Source of the DNA: Bacteroidota bacterium
Lineage (GTDB): Bacteria; Bacteroidota; Bacteroidia; Bacteroidales; Paludibacteraceae
DNA: 31,060 bases
NCBI GenBank assembly: GCA_023459355.1
Contig: JAEWUM010000004.1
Span: 1-31,060 of the forward strand
Reading direction: 5' to 3'
Each line of letters begins with the position of its first letter. Positions within the stretch are counted from its first letter, which is position 1. Both the position numbers and the translations under genes were made by a program. Below, in pieces: positions 30,749 to 31,060 of the stretch. The notes under the pieces were generated by a model. The model was not told where the DNA came from. It saw nothing but the letters and a program-made list of their open reading frames with translations, and ran no database searches.

Positions 30749-30779
30749 GCCCTGTATCAAACTGTTACAGGGCATTTTC
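30749..30779 (+). terminator. Terminator of the porin-like gene
   Basis: GCCCTGTA and TACAGGGC form a perfect 8-bp stem with a 9-nt loop, followed by ATTTTCATTT. It is 18 bp past the stop codon. From 30780 to 30910 I see no gene. The only structure is an imperfect 14-nt direct repeat at 30867-30894. Confidence 0.8.
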
Positions 30780-30910
30780 ATTTCTCTTTGTATTGTTGCG
30801 TTGGAATTAACGTATTAAACTGTTGATTTGGCTTAATTAGTAGCTAAAGAAAGGTGACTTGACGACCAACATGCTTTCCTCAACATGCTTTTCACCCGAG
30901 AGTTTCGTGC

Positions 30911-30949
30911 ACAAAAAATCCCGATCACATATCTCAGTGACCGGGATTT
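30911..30949 (-). terminator. rRNA operon terminator
   Basis: The arms AAATCCCGATCAC (30916-30928) and GTGACCGGGATTT (30937-30949) pair with one mismatch around an 8-nt loop. On the minus strand the stem is followed by TTTGTGC within a run of six T. It lies directly after the 5S rRNA 3' end. Confidence 0.85.
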
Positions 30950-30955
30950 AAAAAA

Positions 30956-31060
<105 letters not shown>

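Noticed and set aside
30867..30894. 14-nt direct repeat (CAACATGCTTTCCT / CAACATGCTTTTCA) as another heptad tract
   Set aside because: There are only two copies with mismatches and no stop-codon pattern; the multiple of 7 may be chance.

Overview
The window looks like a chromosomal segment of a Bacteroidales bacterium (phylum Bacteroidota); I cannot fix the family from sequence alone. Three things support this. The promoters follow the Bacteroidota pattern (TTTG, about 19 nt, TAnnTTTG) with little use of Shine-Dalgarno sequences. The trp genes run trpB-E-G-D. Several proteins belong to lineage-typical families (HU/SPOR fusion, DUF4199, DUF6452/DUF6048-like pair, two-CBM20 amylomaltase, transketolase with an SDG motif). 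It is a housekeeping region with no phage, plasmid, CRISPR or insertion-sequence gene.

Layout. 1-3830 (minus strand) is the 5' half of a tryptophan operon: promoter, an unlisted 19-residue leader peptide with three consecutive Trp codons, an intrinsic terminator acting as attenuator, then trpB, trpE, trpG and the start of trpD. 3849-8621 (minus) is the translation/transcription-factor operon rimP-nusA-infB with its own promoter. rfbB (8724-9776, minus) is divergent from an HU-like/SPOR protein gene, followed by rpsP and its terminator. 11694-14766 (plus) holds a MgtC/DUF4010 membrane protein, a thiamine-binding-like protein, a glycosyltransferase and a MarC protein; the last overlaps convergent purM. 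malQ and tRNA-Cys follow on the minus strand, then an ECF sigma / membrane anti-sigma / Spy-like operon and prmC. prmC is divergent from ribD-cls, DUF4199 and a GtrB-type glycosyltransferase. 25768-30730 (plus) carries a small membrane protein, a lipoprotein, an outer-membrane protein, transketolase and a porin-like protein. The window ends inside a 5S rRNA gene on the minus strand, the tail of an rRNA operon.

The two most interesting things are not ordinary genes. First, the trp leader (3645-3830) is a complete candidate ribosome-mediated attenuator, with an 8-nt complementarity between the leader-peptide stop region and the terminator loop that would fit an antiterminator. Second, many intergenic regions contain heptanucleotide-phased degenerate repeats whose units carry stop codons on the coding strand of the upstream gene. 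They often begin within the last codons of that gene. In all three trp intercistronic gaps the heptads run in register into a GTAG-hairpin that resembles a REP element.
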